Below, in pieces: positions 1 to 7,170 of a DNA stretch of 9,803 nt (positions are counted from its first letter, which is position 1; each line of letters starts with the position of its first letter). Below the pieces are notes generated by a model that was not told the DNA's origin, made no database searches, and was given only the letters and a program-made list of their open reading frames with translations. Origin of the DNA: JAKOQB01 sp050258235 (GTDB lineage Bacteria; Pseudomonadota; Gammaproteobacteria; Burkholderiales; Burkholderiaceae_F). Made by a program: the position numbers and the translations under genes. The stretch is taken from positions 1-9,803 of the forward strand of contig JBLMYK010000156.1 in NCBI GenBank assembly GCA_050258235.1, read 5' to 3'.

Positions 1-58
1 AAGAGCCCCCGTCAGGCGCTATCCAAGACACCTCGTTGCTTGGGGTGCTCTTCTTTTG
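1..58 (+). terminator. Possible hairpin terminator of an upstream gene outside the window
   Basis: The first ten bases (AAGAGC then four C) can pair with GGGG, a one-base bulge, and GCTCTT at 42-52. A second short pairing, CCAAG at 23-27 with CTTGG at 39-43, lies inside and competes slightly for the same G residues. A T-rich run (TTCTTTT, 51-57) follows the right arm, as expected for a plus-strand intrinsic terminator. The loop is long and the left arm starts at the window edge, so part of the element may be missing. Confidence 0.35.
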
Positions 59-84
59 GCTCCGGCCGCTCGCATGCGCTCGCT

Positions 85-105
85 TAACCTCGCTGCGCGA
101 GGTTA
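85..105. repeat. 8-bp perfect inverted repeat, non-coding hairpin
   Basis: TAACCTCG (85-92) and CGAGGTTA (98-105) are perfect inverted copies separated by 5 nt. Pairing can extend outward past one bulged base (82-83 with 106-107). The hairpin sits in the 131-nt non-coding stretch left of the AlaX-type gene. The wider region 50-123 is itself an imperfect inverted repeat (CTTCTTTTGGC against GCCGAAAGAAAAG). This is probably transcription-termination or spacer structure; no gene was seen in 1-131. Confidence 0.5.
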
Positions 106-114
106 GCCTCGCCG

Positions 115-177
115 AAAGAAAAGTGCGCGCGTCATGCGAACTCCAGAATGACTCGTCTCGTGCGCGCACTTTTCTTT
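115..177 (-). terminator. 16-bp inverted repeat across the AlaX stop codon, probable terminator
   Basis: Bases 115-130 (AAAGAAAAGTGCGCGC) are the exact reverse complement of 162-177, with a 31-nt loop holding the stop codon of the AlaX-type gene at 132-134. On the minus strand the second arm is a GC-rich block followed by CTTTTCTTT, giving the U-rich end of an intrinsic terminator. On the plus strand the right arm is also followed by T-rich sequence, so the element could work in both directions. The coding arm specifies the basic tail segment KKSAR. The loop is longer than usual for a terminator, which lowers confidence. Confidence 0.5.
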
Positions 178-860
178 TCAATCTTCGCTACGCGGACGGG
201 GCCGATTTCGGCCGTGTTGGCGACGTGCGTTCCCCCGCAGGGCTGCAGATCGACGTCGTGCACCCGCAACAGCCGAACGCGGCCGAATCCGATCGGAGGG
301 CTGACACTCATCGACTTGACCAGCTGCGGATTCGCGAGCAGTTCCTCGTCGGTGATCCATTCGTGCGTCACCGGGTGCGCCTCCGCAATCAGGCGGTCGA
401 GGCCCGCCTGCACGGCTTCCTTGTCGAGCGGCGCCGTCATCGCGAAGTCGAGCCGGGCGTAATCGCGCGTGATGCTGCAGCCGTCGACCAGTTCCCTCAC
501 CACCGCGCACAACAGGTGGGTCGCAGTGTGGAATCGCATGTGCCGAAAGCGCCGCTCCCAGTCGATCTCGGCGCGTACCTGCGTCCCCGGGACAAGCCTT
601 GCCGCCCAGCCTGACGCCGGATCGAGCAGATGCAGCGTGTCGTCCGGCGTGGCGCCTTCGCGCCGGCTCTTGCGTGCGTCGATGACCGGCAGACGCGTTC
701 CGTCCTCCAGCACGAGCGTGCCGGTGTCGCCGGCCTGGCCGCCGCCGAGTGGATAGAACACCGTGCGGTCCAGTTCGACGCCGTCTGCAAAGACGTGCGT
801 GATGACCGCATCGCAGGCGCGCAACCGCGCATCTTCGCGATGCAGAGCGATCGTCGCCAT
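132..860 (-). CDS. Alanyl-tRNA editing protein, AlaX-M type
   Basis: This is a free-standing editing domain related to the second half of alanyl-tRNA synthetase. The family hydrolyses mischarged Ser-tRNA(Ala), and in some members Gly-tRNA(Ala), in the cytoplasm. The 242-residue product carries the glycine-rich motif FYPLGGGQ at 35-42 followed by DTG, which places it with the medium-length AlaX-M class. The zinc/active-site signatures are complete: HTATH (His111, His115) and CGGTH (Cys208, His212). The ATG lies 6 nt beyond the stop of the wax ester synthase gene and has only a weak ribosome binding site, so it is probably co-transcribed and translationally coupled. The stop codon lies inside the loop of a long inverted repeat. 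Family assignment is firm; the exact mischarged substrate is not visible from sequence. Confidence 0.93.
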   Translation of the reverse strand: MATIALHREDARLRACDAVITHVFADGVELDRTVFYPLGGGQAGDTGTLVLEDGTRLPVIDARKSRREGATPDDTLHLLDPASGWAARLVPGTQVRAEIDWERRFRHMRFHTATHLLCAVVRELVDGCSITRDYARLDFAMTAPLDKEAVQAGLDRLIAEAHPVTHEWITDEELLANPQLVKSMSVSPPIGFGRVRLLRVHDVDLQPCGGTHVANTAEIGPVRVAKIEKKSARTRRVILEFA

Positions 861-866
861 GCAGGC

Positions 867-2492
867 CTAGGGCGTTCCGCTCACCCGCGCGGCCGCAAAC
901 GCCGACCTGCGGCGCCTGGCCCGTGCCGGCTTCTCTTGGCTTGGCGCACCCGCAGGAGTTTCCGTGCTCACCTGCGAGACGTCCTTGCGCTCGGAAAGGT
1001 GCTGCGCCGCGCCGGCCAGCGCTTCGGTCGCGTCGAGTGACCGGCGGACGGTCTCCCGATCGACGCCCTTCTCCCACGGCATCAGCAGCACCGCATATAC
1101 GAGCTTCTCGAATTCGGGAGCGAAGCGGTCGATGATCCCCTGCGGGTCGTCGCACAGCTTCTTGTCGGTGACCAGTCCGAATTGCACGCCGCCGTCGTAC
1201 GACAGGATCGACACGCCGATTCCGATGTCGCCCGATTGCGGCACCCAGAACATCATCTGCCGCAACCGCGAACCCGCCATATAGAGCGTCTGCTGCGGAC
1301 CCGGCACGTTGGTCATCACCGCGGTGGCCTTGCGCTGGAAAACATCGAGCAACTGCGCCTGCACCACGCGCGGAACGATTCCAGCGAGCCCGAGCACCGC
1401 CATCGCCAGCACCGGCAGATAACCGTCCTTCATTTCGCTCATCCGCCGGCGCACCTCCAGCACGCGCTCGACCGGACTGTCGATTCCGATCGGAAGCAGG
1501 ACCGGCGCGAGCCCGAACCGGTTGCCGAGCGCGCGATGGCTTCCCGGCGGCCGCAGGTTCACCGGCACCATCGCACGCAGCTCGGCGGCGGCGAGATCGT
1601 CGCCGCGATCGATCAGATAGGCGCGGATCGCGCCGGCCACGCAGGAAAGCAGCACGTCGTTGATCGAGCAGCCGAGCGCCCTGCCCACTGCCTTCACGTC
1701 CGCGAGCGGCAGCGGCTCGTTCCAGGCGACGACCTTGGAGCCTCCCGGCCTGCCCTTCAGTCGGGTCGGCGTGTCGCTTTCCATCAGTGCCAGCGTTGCG
1801 ACGTCCTTGGTGAACTGGGCGGCCACGCGTGCATAGGCCGTGGCCGCGTCCGTTGCCAGTTCCGGATCCTCGATCATCTTTCCGGACGCATGCAGTACCC
1901 TGGAGGCGAATTCGCCGGTTGCATCGAGCGCCCGCACCGTCGCTTCAGTGAACGGCCGCAGCCACTGCTCGATCACATTGCCGGATCCGGCTTCGCGCCG
2001 GCGTGCCTGCGGCGGCGTCGTGTCTTCGGCGGCGGGATCCGCAGTCGTCATGCCCATCAGCACGCCGATCAGTGCGATTCCGTCAGCGATGCAGTGATGG
2101 ATGCGCACGATCACCGCATGGCCGCCGTCGTAATTCTCGACCAGATGAAACTGCCATAGCGGTTTCGTCGGATCGAGCGCCTGGCCCGCAAGCTGCGCGA
2201 CGAGCTTCTGCAGTTCCGCCTTGCCGCCTTTTCCGGGCAGGCCGATCCGCACCAGGTGCTGGTCGATGTCGAAGTCCTCGTCCTCCTCCCACCAGGCGCC
2301 GCCCGGATCCTGGACCACGCGGCTGCGAAACTGCCGGTACTGCAGCAACTGGCTTTCGATCAACCGCCTCAGCCGGGGCAGGTCGCATGCACCGTCGAAC
2401 AGGTCCACGCCGACAATCATCATCAGGTTGCCGGGCGAATCCATGCGCAGCCACGCCGTGTCGACGGGTGACATGCGTACGCGCTTGGGCAT
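867..2492 (-). CDS. Wax ester synthase/diacylglycerol acyltransferase (WS/DGAT family)
   Basis: The 541-residue product belongs to the bacterial WS/DGAT family, which transfers the acyl group of acyl-CoA to a fatty alcohol or diacylglycerol, making neutral storage lipid at the membrane or lipid-body surface. The N-terminus has the family signature MSPVDTAWLRMDSP (7-20). PLW is at 111-113, and the catalytic HHxxxDG motif is intact as HHCIADG (132-138). Further conserved blocks are SINDVLL (276-282), VPVNLR (310-314 region), GNR (324-326 region) and TNVPGP (394-399). The ATG has an AGGAG site 7 nt upstream, which supports this start. Residues from about 475 onward form a variable tail ending in a strongly basic RARRRRS stretch, beyond the usual domain. 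It is divergent from an acyl-CoA-binding protein gene, a likely acyl-CoA supplier, and is followed closely by the AlaX-type gene. Whether wax esters or triacylglycerol are made cannot be read from the sequence. Confidence 0.94.
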   Translation of the reverse strand: MPKRVRMSPVDTAWLRMDSPGNLMMIVGVDLFDGACDLPRLRRLIESQLLQYRQFRSRVVQDPGGAWWEEDEDFDIDQHLVRIGLPGKGGKAELQKLVAQLAGQALDPTKPLWQFHLVENYDGGHAVIVRIHHCIADGIALIGVLMGMTTADPAAEDTTPPQARRREAGSGNVIEQWLRPFTEATVRALDATGEFASRVLHASGKMIEDPELATDAATAYARVAAQFTKDVATLALMESDTPTRLKGRPGGSKVVAWNEPLPLADVKAVGRALGCSINDVLLSCVAGAIRAYLIDRGDDLAAAELRAMVPVNLRPPGSHRALGNRFGLAPVLLPIGIDSPVERVLEVRRRMSEMKDGYLPVLAMAVLGLAGIVPRVVQAQLLDVFQRKATAVMTNVPGPQQTLYMAGSRLRQMMFWVPQSGDIGIGVSILSYDGGVQFGLVTDKKLCDDPQGIIDRFAPEFEKLVYAVLLMPWEKGVDRETVRRSLDATEALAGAAQHLSERKDVSQVSTETPAGAPSQEKPARARRRRSAFAAARVSGTP

Positions 2493-2609
2493 CGGGTTTC
2501 TCCTGAGTCGAAACGAACCCCGTCGGGACGCCTCCGAGCGGGCATTCAGTCTGCCACCGGCAGGCTACGTATGCTAGCTTTGCGGCACAAGGATTCTCAG
2601 GAGGAGAGG
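2493..2609. promoter_or_regulatory. Divergent promoter region between the wax synthase and ACBP genes
   Basis: This 117-nt gap separates two divergently transcribed lipid genes, so both promoters must lie here unless they extend into coding sequence. A small hairpin, CTGCC (2551-2555) with GGCAG (2559-2563), sits near the middle. For the plus strand, TATGCT at 2570-2575 is a plausible -10 box without a convincing -35. For the minus strand, TTGTGC followed after 17 nt by TAGCCT (reading leftward from about 2590) is a weak sigma70-like pair. The location is well supported; the exact boxes are tentative. Confidence 0.4.
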
Positions 2610-2867
2610 ATGAGCGATCTGAAGGCAAAATTCGAGCGGGCAGTTTCCGATTCGAAGAACCTGTCCGAGCGGCCCGACAACGCCACCCTGCTGAAGATGT
2701 ACGCACTCTACAAGCAGGCGACGATCGGGGATGTTGAGGGCAAGCGCCCGGGCTTCACCGACATGGTCGGCCGCGCCAAGTGGGATGCATGGAACGAGAT
2801 CAAGGGAACGAAGGCCGACGATGCGATGAAGCAGTACGTTGCATTGGTCGCCGATCTGAAGGGCTGA
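2610..2867 (+). CDS. Acyl-CoA-binding protein (ACBP)
   Basis: The 85-residue product matches the small cytoplasmic acyl-CoA-binding protein family, four-helix proteins that bind long-chain acyl-CoA esters and carry them between enzymes. The hallmark region YALYKQATIGD (about 31-41) contains the conserved Tyr and Lys that contact the CoA moiety. It is followed by KRPGFTDMVGRAKWDAWNEIKG, the usual third helix, and the normal full length is reached. The ATG at 2610 is chosen because a near-perfect AGGAGG (2599-2604) lies 5 nt before it and because the family starts here; the frame is open 13 codons further upstream but without such a site. It lies divergent from the WS/DGAT gene, suggesting that it supplies acyl-CoA for storage lipid synthesis. 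ACBPs are common in eukaryotes and found in only some bacteria. Confidence 0.95.
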   Translation: MSDLKAKFERAVSDSKNLSERPDNATLLKMYALYKQATIGDVEGKRPGFTDMVGRAKWDAWNEIKGTKADDAMKQYVALVADLKG

Positions 2868-2885
2868 TCGTCTTTCGGCGCGGCG

Positions 2886-2914
2886 CGACGGCCCGCCCCG
2901 CGGGCCGTCGTTGT
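2886..2914 (+). terminator. Hairpin terminator after the ACBP gene
   Basis: An 11-bp perfect GC-rich stem, 2886-2896 with 2900-2910, closes a 3-nt CCC loop 18 nt after the ACBP stop codon. The following TTGT is only weakly T-rich, so termination would depend mainly on the strong stem. It separates the ACBP gene from the transporter operon, whose own start signals must lie between here and 2953. Confidence 0.75.
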
Positions 2915-2953
2915 ATGGAGTTGCTTCAATACGATCTGATCCGGGGGTTTTCA
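2911..2953 (+). promoter_or_regulatory. Leader of the ABC importer operon, tentative promoter
   Basis: Only 43 nt separate the ACBP terminator from the binding-protein ATG. TACGAT at 2930-2935 resembles a -10 box, but no good -35 is seen 16-18 nt before it; that position overlaps the terminator stem. A GGGGG run at 2943-2947 may serve as a poor ribosome binding site 6 nt before the start codon. The operon may alternatively be reached by readthrough. Confidence 0.25.
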
Positions 2954-4276
2954 ATGCAAAAGCTTCACCTTCTGGCACTGGCGGCGGCCCTCGCGGCGCC
3001 GGCGGCCTTGGCGGGCACGGTCACCGTCGTCACATCGTTTCCCAAGGAACTGACGTCCGCCTACAAGTCGGCGTTCGAGAAGCGCAACCCCGGCGTCACG
3101 CTCGAAATCCTGAACAAGAACACGGTGGCGGGCATTGCGTTCGTGCGCGAGACGGCTGCTGGCAGGCGACCCGAAGTCTTCTGGGCCAGTGCGCCCGACG
3201 CGTTCGAGGTGCTCAAGCGCGACAAGCTGCTCGCGTCGGCGAAGGATCTCGCCAATCCGAAGGTGCCGGGCAAGATCGGCAACTACCCGATCAACGATCC
3301 CGAGGGCTATTACCTGGGGCAGGCGCTGGCCGGTTACGGGATCATGTACAACACCCGCTACCTGAAGGCGAACAAGCTGGCCGCGCCGCAGGAGTGGAAT
3401 GACCTGCTGAAGCCGCAGTGGTTCGGTCACGTGGCGATGACCTCGCCGTCGCGCTCCGGGACGATGCACCTGACAGTGGAGACGATCCTGCAGGGCGAAG
3501 GCTGGGATCGGGGCTGGTCGACGATCCTGCGCATGGCAGGCAACAGCGCGCAGATCACCGAGCGCTCGTTCGGCGTGCCCGACGGCATCAACAACGGCCA
3601 ATTCGGCGCCGGACCGGTGATCGATTTCTTCGGTCTGGCCGGCAAGTATTCGGGCTTCCCGGTCGATTTCGTCTATCCGCAGATGACATCGATCGTGCCG
3701 GCCAATATTGCGCTGATCGTCGCAAGCCGCAACCCGGACGAGGCGCGCAAGTTCGTGCAGTTCGCGCTGTCGCAGGAGGGGCAGGAACTGCTGCTGACGC
3801 CTGCGATCTCGCGCCTGCCGGTACTGCCCTACTCCGCCTTTGGCGGCAAGATCCCGGCCGGCTACCCGGACCCGCAGGCGATCGTGAAACGCAGCAAGGT
3901 TCAGTTCAACGCCGACCTGTCGGAAGAGCGCTATGCGATCGTGCAGTCGCTGTTCGACCAGACGATCACGTTCCGGCTGAAGGAACTGCAGGCCGCGACG
4001 CGGGCGATCATCGACGCCGAAGCGAAGCTCGCCGGCAGGAAGAATGCCGAGGCCGAGGCGTTGCTGAAACAGGCGCGCGACCTGGCCTATGCGCCGGTGA
4101 TCTCGTCGCAGATCGCCGACCGGAAGGACTTCCAGAAACTGTTCGCGTCGAACAAGCGCGAGGTCGCGGTGGCCAAGCAGATCACCGGACTGGAAGGATC
4201 GTGGAACGAAAAGGCGAAGGCCAACTACGAGAAGGCGGCCGAACTTGCGAAGCAGGCAGCGGCGTCTTTGAAGTAG
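2954..4276 (+). CDS. ABC importer periplasmic substrate-binding protein with C-terminal helical extension
   Basis: The 440-residue product starts with a typical Sec signal peptide (MQKLHLLALA then an alanine-rich core) with probable cleavage after ALA at residue 20, giving a periplasmic protein. The mature part opens with TVTVVTSFPKE and continues as a type-2 periplasmic binding fold of the FbpA/PgtC/PhnS group, which bind ferric iron, phosphoglycerate or aminoethylphosphonate. The consecutive-tyrosine pair used by classic ferric-binding FbpA proteins was not found in the expected region, so iron is not the favoured ligand. From about residue 318 (FNADLSEER) there is an extra Lys/Ala/Glu-rich helical segment of about 120 residues; the family norm is roughly 330-350 residues. 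An ATG start at 2954 is chosen because the signal peptide begins there. The permease gene begins 4 nt downstream. The ligand is unassigned. Confidence 0.9.
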   Translation: MQKLHLLALAAALAAPAALAGTVTVVTSFPKELTSAYKSAFEKRNPGVTLEILNKNTVAGIAFVRETAAGRRPEVFWASAPDAFEVLKRDKLLASAKDLANPKVPGKIGNYPINDPEGYYLGQALAGYGIMYNTRYLKANKLAAPQEWNDLLKPQWFGHVAMTSPSRSGTMHLTVETILQGEGWDRGWSTILRMAGNSAQITERSFGVPDGINNGQFGAGPVIDFFGLAGKYSGFPVDFVYPQMTSIVPANIALIVASRNPDEARKFVQFALSQEGQELLLTPAISRLPVLPYSAFGGKIPAGYPDPQAIVKRSKVQFNADLSEERYAIVQSLFDQTITFRLKELQAATRAIIDAEAKLAGRKNAEAEALLKQARDLAYAPVISSQIADRKDFQKLFASNKREVAVAKQITGLEGSWNEKAKANYEKAAELAKQAAASLK

Positions 4277-4280
4277 CCGA

Positions 4281-6023
4281 ATGAGTTCGACGACCGCCGG
4301 CGCCGGCGTATCCACGGGCGGCTGGTCGGGCGCGCTGCGCGATCGCTTTGGTGCATCGAGGAGCGCGCTGGCGGTGGCGACGGCGATCGTCGCGTTTCTC
4401 GCCGCGTTCCTGCTGCTGCCGGTCGGAACGGTCTTCGTCACCGCGTTCCTCGATGCCGACGGCAGCCTGACGGTCGGCCATTTCGCGTCGTTCTTCACGA
4501 CCGCGCTGATGCGCGAGTCGTTCGTCAATTCACTGTTCGTCGCGGGCGTCAGCGTCGCGATCGCGTCGCTGATCGCCGTGCCGCTGGCCTACATCACGGT
4601 GCGCTTCCGATTCCGCGGCGCGCTGCTGATTCAGACCCTCGGCGTGCTGCCTCTGATCATGCCGCCCTTCGTCGGCGCGGTGGCGATGACGCTGATTTTC
4701 GGCCGGTCGGGTTCGGTCAACCTGCTGCTGGACGAGTACGTCGGCGTCACGGCTCCGCTGATGCAGGGCCTGACCGGCGTGATCTTCGTCGAGAGCCTGC
4801 ACTACTTCCCGTTCATCTTGATGAACCTGACCGTCGCATTGCGCAATATCGACGGCGCGATGGAGGAAGCGGCGCTGAACCTCGGCTGCCGCGGCTGGCG
4901 CCTGTTCCGCCGCGTGGTGTTCCCACTCGCGCTGCCCGGTTACATGGCAGGCGCCGCGCTGGTGTTCATCAAGGTGTTCGACGATCTCGGTACACCGCTG
5001 GTGCTCGGGCAGACCAACCTGCTCGCGCCGCAGGCGTACCTGCGGATCACGCAGGTCGGGCTCGAGGATCCGCTCGGCTACGTGATCAGCGTGATGATGA
5101 TCGCGTTCTCGATCGTCGCGCTATGGCTGTCCGCGCGCGCGCTGCAGGGAAAGGAGTATTCGACGCTGCAGAAGGGCGGCGCCGGCATCGCCAGGCGGCG
5201 CCTGAATCGATGGGAATCCGTGATCGCCTACGCCGCGATCGCATTCGTGCTCCTGGTGGTGCTGTCGCCGCACCTGGGATTGCTCATTCTGTCCCTTGCC
5301 CGCGTGTGGAGCTTCTCGGTGCTTCCGGACGCGTACACGCTCGCCAACTTCGCAACGGTGTTCAACGACAGCCCGCACATGATCACCAACACGCTGCTTT
5401 ACTGCGGCCTGGCGGCCCTGATCGACGTGATCGTCGGTGTCGCGATCGCCTACCTGATCCTGCGCACGCGGCTGCCGGGTCGCCGATGGCTCGATTTTGC
5501 CGCGAGCAGCGCGATCGCGGTGCCGGGCATCGTGCTGGCGATCGGATATCTGCGGACCTTCCAGCACTTCGAGCCGTTCGGCATCCCGATCACGCAGACC
5601 TGGCTGCTGATCATGCTGGCTTACGCGGTACGGCGCCTGCCGTACGCGCTGCGATCCTGCATGGCCGCGCTGCAGCAGATCAACGTCAGCCTCGAAGAAG
5701 CGGCGGAAATGCTCGGTGCTTCCGGCTGGCGCGTCGTGCGGCGCGTGGTGATCCCGCTGATGGCAGGCGGCATCCTGGCCGGGTTCGTGTCGAGCTTCAT
5801 CACCGCGGCGGTGGAACTATCAGCGACCATCCTGCTGGTCGTGCGCGATTCGCAGGCGCCGATGAGCTACGGCATCTATCTGTACATGCAGTCGGTCGCC
5901 GGGCGCGGGCCGGGCGCGGCGCTGGGCGTGCTGGCGGTGCTGCTGGTCGCGGCCGGCACCTTTGCCTCTCACCTGCTGGTCGAGCGGGCGTCGGCCCGCC
6001 TCGAACGGAAAGCGACGGCATGA
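4281..6023 (+). CDS. ABC importer permease with two fused membrane domains (FbpB/ThiP type)
   Basis: The 580-residue inner-membrane protein contains two homologous permease halves in one chain, with about 12 hydrophobic segments (first near 29-53, last near 546-568). Each half has an EAA cytoplasmic loop that docks on the ATPase: EEAALNLGCRGW near 195-206 and EEAAEMLGASGW near 472-483, both followed by an RRVV(F/I)PL segment. This fused arrangement is typical of iron, thiamine and some phosphonate importers. The halves join around residues 288-312, which are basic and hydrophilic. The ATG comes 4 nt after the binding-protein stop with no strong ribosome binding site, implying translational coupling. 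The stop overlaps the ATPase start as ATGA. It forms the channel for the solute captured by the upstream binding protein. Confidence 0.94.
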   Translation: MSSTTAGAGVSTGGWSGALRDRFGASRSALAVATAIVAFLAAFLLLPVGTVFVTAFLDADGSLTVGHFASFFTTALMRESFVNSLFVAGVSVAIASLIAVPLAYITVRFRFRGALLIQTLGVLPLIMPPFVGAVAMTLIFGRSGSVNLLLDEYVGVTAPLMQGLTGVIFVESLHYFPFILMNLTVALRNIDGAMEEAALNLGCRGWRLFRRVVFPLALPGYMAGAALVFIKVFDDLGTPLVLGQTNLLAPQAYLRITQVGLEDPLGYVISVMMIAFSIVALWLSARALQGKEYSTLQKGGAGIARRRLNRWESVIAYAAIAFVLLVVLSPHLGLLILSLARVWSFSVLPDAYTLANFATVFNDSPHMITNTLLYCGLAALIDVIVGVAIAYLILRTRLPGRRWLDFAASSAIAVPGIVLAIGYLRTFQHFEPFGIPITQTWLLIMLAYAVRRLPYALRSCMAALQQINVSLEEAAEMLGASGWRVVRRVVIPLMAGGILAGFVSSFITAAVELSATILLVVRDSQAPMSYGIYLYMQSVAGRGPGAALGVLAVLLVAAGTFASHLLVERASARLERKATA

Positions 6024-7075
6024 ACAAGGTCAGGGTCGAGTGCCGCGGCATCGGGCTCGCCTACGGCGCGACGGAGGTGCTGAAGGACGTCACGCTGACG
6101 ATCGAGCCCGGCGAGTTCTTCGCGCTGCTCGGCCCCAGCGGCTCGGGCAAGAGCACGCTGCTGCGGCTGATCGCCGGGTTCAACCGCGCGAACCGCGGCC
6201 AGCTTCTGGTCGACGGCCGCGACATCACTGCGGTTGCTCCGCACGCGCGCAACATCGGCATGGTGTTCCAGAGCTACGCGCTGTGGCCGCACCTGTCGGT
6301 GTACGACAACGTCGCGTTCGGACTGGTCGAGCGCCGGCTGCCACGCACCGAGGTCAGGCGACGCACCGAGGCCGCGCTTGACCTGGTCGGATTGCGCGAA
6401 TTCGCGCAGCGACGACCGAACCAGCTCTCGGGCGGTCAGCAGCAGCGGGTGGCGCTGGCGCGCACGATCGTGATCGAACCCCAGGTGCTGCTGCTCGACG
6501 AGCCGCTGTCGAATCTCGACAAGAAGCTGCGCGTGCAGATGCGCCAGGAACTGCTGCGGCTTCAGCGCCAGCTCGGCATCACGACGATCTTCGTCACCCA
6601 CGACCAGGAGGAGGCGATGACGACCGCCGACCGCATGGCGGTGCTCGATGCCGGCGTGGTGCAGCAGGTGGGCACGCCGGAGGAACTCTTTGACAATCCG
6701 ATCAATCGTTTCGTCGCCGAGTTCGTCGGCACCACGAATTTTCTGGCTGGAAGCTACGACTCCGCGCGATGCTTGTTCGATATCGACGGTCTTGGCGCGA
6801 TTCCGCTGGACCGGCCCGCGAGCGCGATCTCGGTCCGTCCGCATACGCTGGCGCTGGCGCAGGAAGACAGCGCAGCCGACTCACAGCGGATCTGGTTCGA
6901 CGCCCGGGTCACCGAGCGCGAATTCGTCGGCGAATTCACGCGTTATGGGGTGCGGGCCGGCGGCCAACTGCTGACCGTCGACGCGCCGCATCTCGCCAGC
7001 GAACCGCTGATCGCAATCGGCGCGAGCGTCCGGATCGGACTCGATCCGGCCGAGGTGCGCGCGCTGCCGGATTGA
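6020..7075 (+). CDS. ABC importer ATPase subunit
   Basis: The 351-residue cytoplasmic ATPase powers the importer encoded by the two genes before it. All nucleotide-binding motifs are present: Walker A GPSGSGKST (38-46), Q-loop VFQSYALWPH (Gln84), signature LSGGQQ (136-141), Walker B LLLDEP (157-162), D-loop SNLD (164-167) and switch His194 in VTHDQEEAM. The remainder, from about 230, is a C-terminal TOBE-like beta domain with the expected EFVGTTNFL beginning and a late ISVRPHTLAL segment, as in the FbpC/PotA/CysA group. The ATG overlaps the permease stop in ATGA, indicating coupled translation. No convincing hairpin terminator follows the stop; an imperfect stem at 7091-7122 lacks a T-tract. 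Confidence 0.96.
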   Translation: MNKVRVECRGIGLAYGATEVLKDVTLTIEPGEFFALLGPSGSGKSTLLRLIAGFNRANRGQLLVDGRDITAVAPHARNIGMVFQSYALWPHLSVYDNVAFGLVERRLPRTEVRRRTEAALDLVGLREFAQRRPNQLSGGQQQRVALARTIVIEPQVLLLDEPLSNLDKKLRVQMRQELLRLQRQLGITTIFVTHDQEEAMTTADRMAVLDAGVVQQVGTPEELFDNPINRFVAEFVGTTNFLAGSYDSARCLFDIDGLGAIPLDRPASAISVRPHTLALAQEDSAADSQRIWFDARVTEREFVGEFTRYGVRAGGQLLTVDAPHLASEPLIAIGASVRIGLDPAEVRALPD

Positions 7076-7170
7076 GTCCCATCCACCGCTCCGTCGCGCG
7101 CCCTGCATTGACGCGAGGGACGGTTGCGCCAAATCGGTCCACAATCGAGCTGCGCGACGAAGGAGACGCC
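7076..7170 (+). promoter_or_regulatory. Intergenic leader with possible promoter of the 79-residue gene
   Basis: TTGACG at 7108-7113 is a good -35 match. The best-spaced -10 candidates (AAATCG at 7131-7136 or one base on) are poor, and CACAAT at 7140-7145 is better in sequence but too far. A strong AGGAG (7161-7165) lies 5 nt before the next ATG. The small gene may instead be read from the transporter operon, since no clear terminator intervenes. Confidence 0.3.

Noticed and set aside
2571..2609. Thirteen-codon upstream extension of the ACBP frame to the ATG at 2571
   Set aside because: That ATG overlaps a possible -10 box, lacks a ribosome binding site, and the extension is not family-like; the ATG at 2610 has a near-perfect AGGAGG.
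2951..4528. Long minus-strand open frame (525 codons) opposite the ABC binding protein and the permease start
   Set aside because: It is antisense to a well-supported signal-peptide-bearing gene, is arginine-rich with no recognisable domain, and arises from GC-rich codon bias.
5123..6019. Upstream extension of the ATPase frame (about 300 codons) inside the permease gene
   Set aside because: The extension is Arg/Ala/Gly-rich out-of-frame permease sequence. The ATPase family starts at the ATG at 6020, which overlaps the permease stop.
7091..7122. Imperfect hairpin (CCGTC with GACGG) after the ABC ATPase gene
   Set aside because: The inner pairing is inconsistent, there is no T-tract after it, and it overlaps the best -35 candidate for the next gene.
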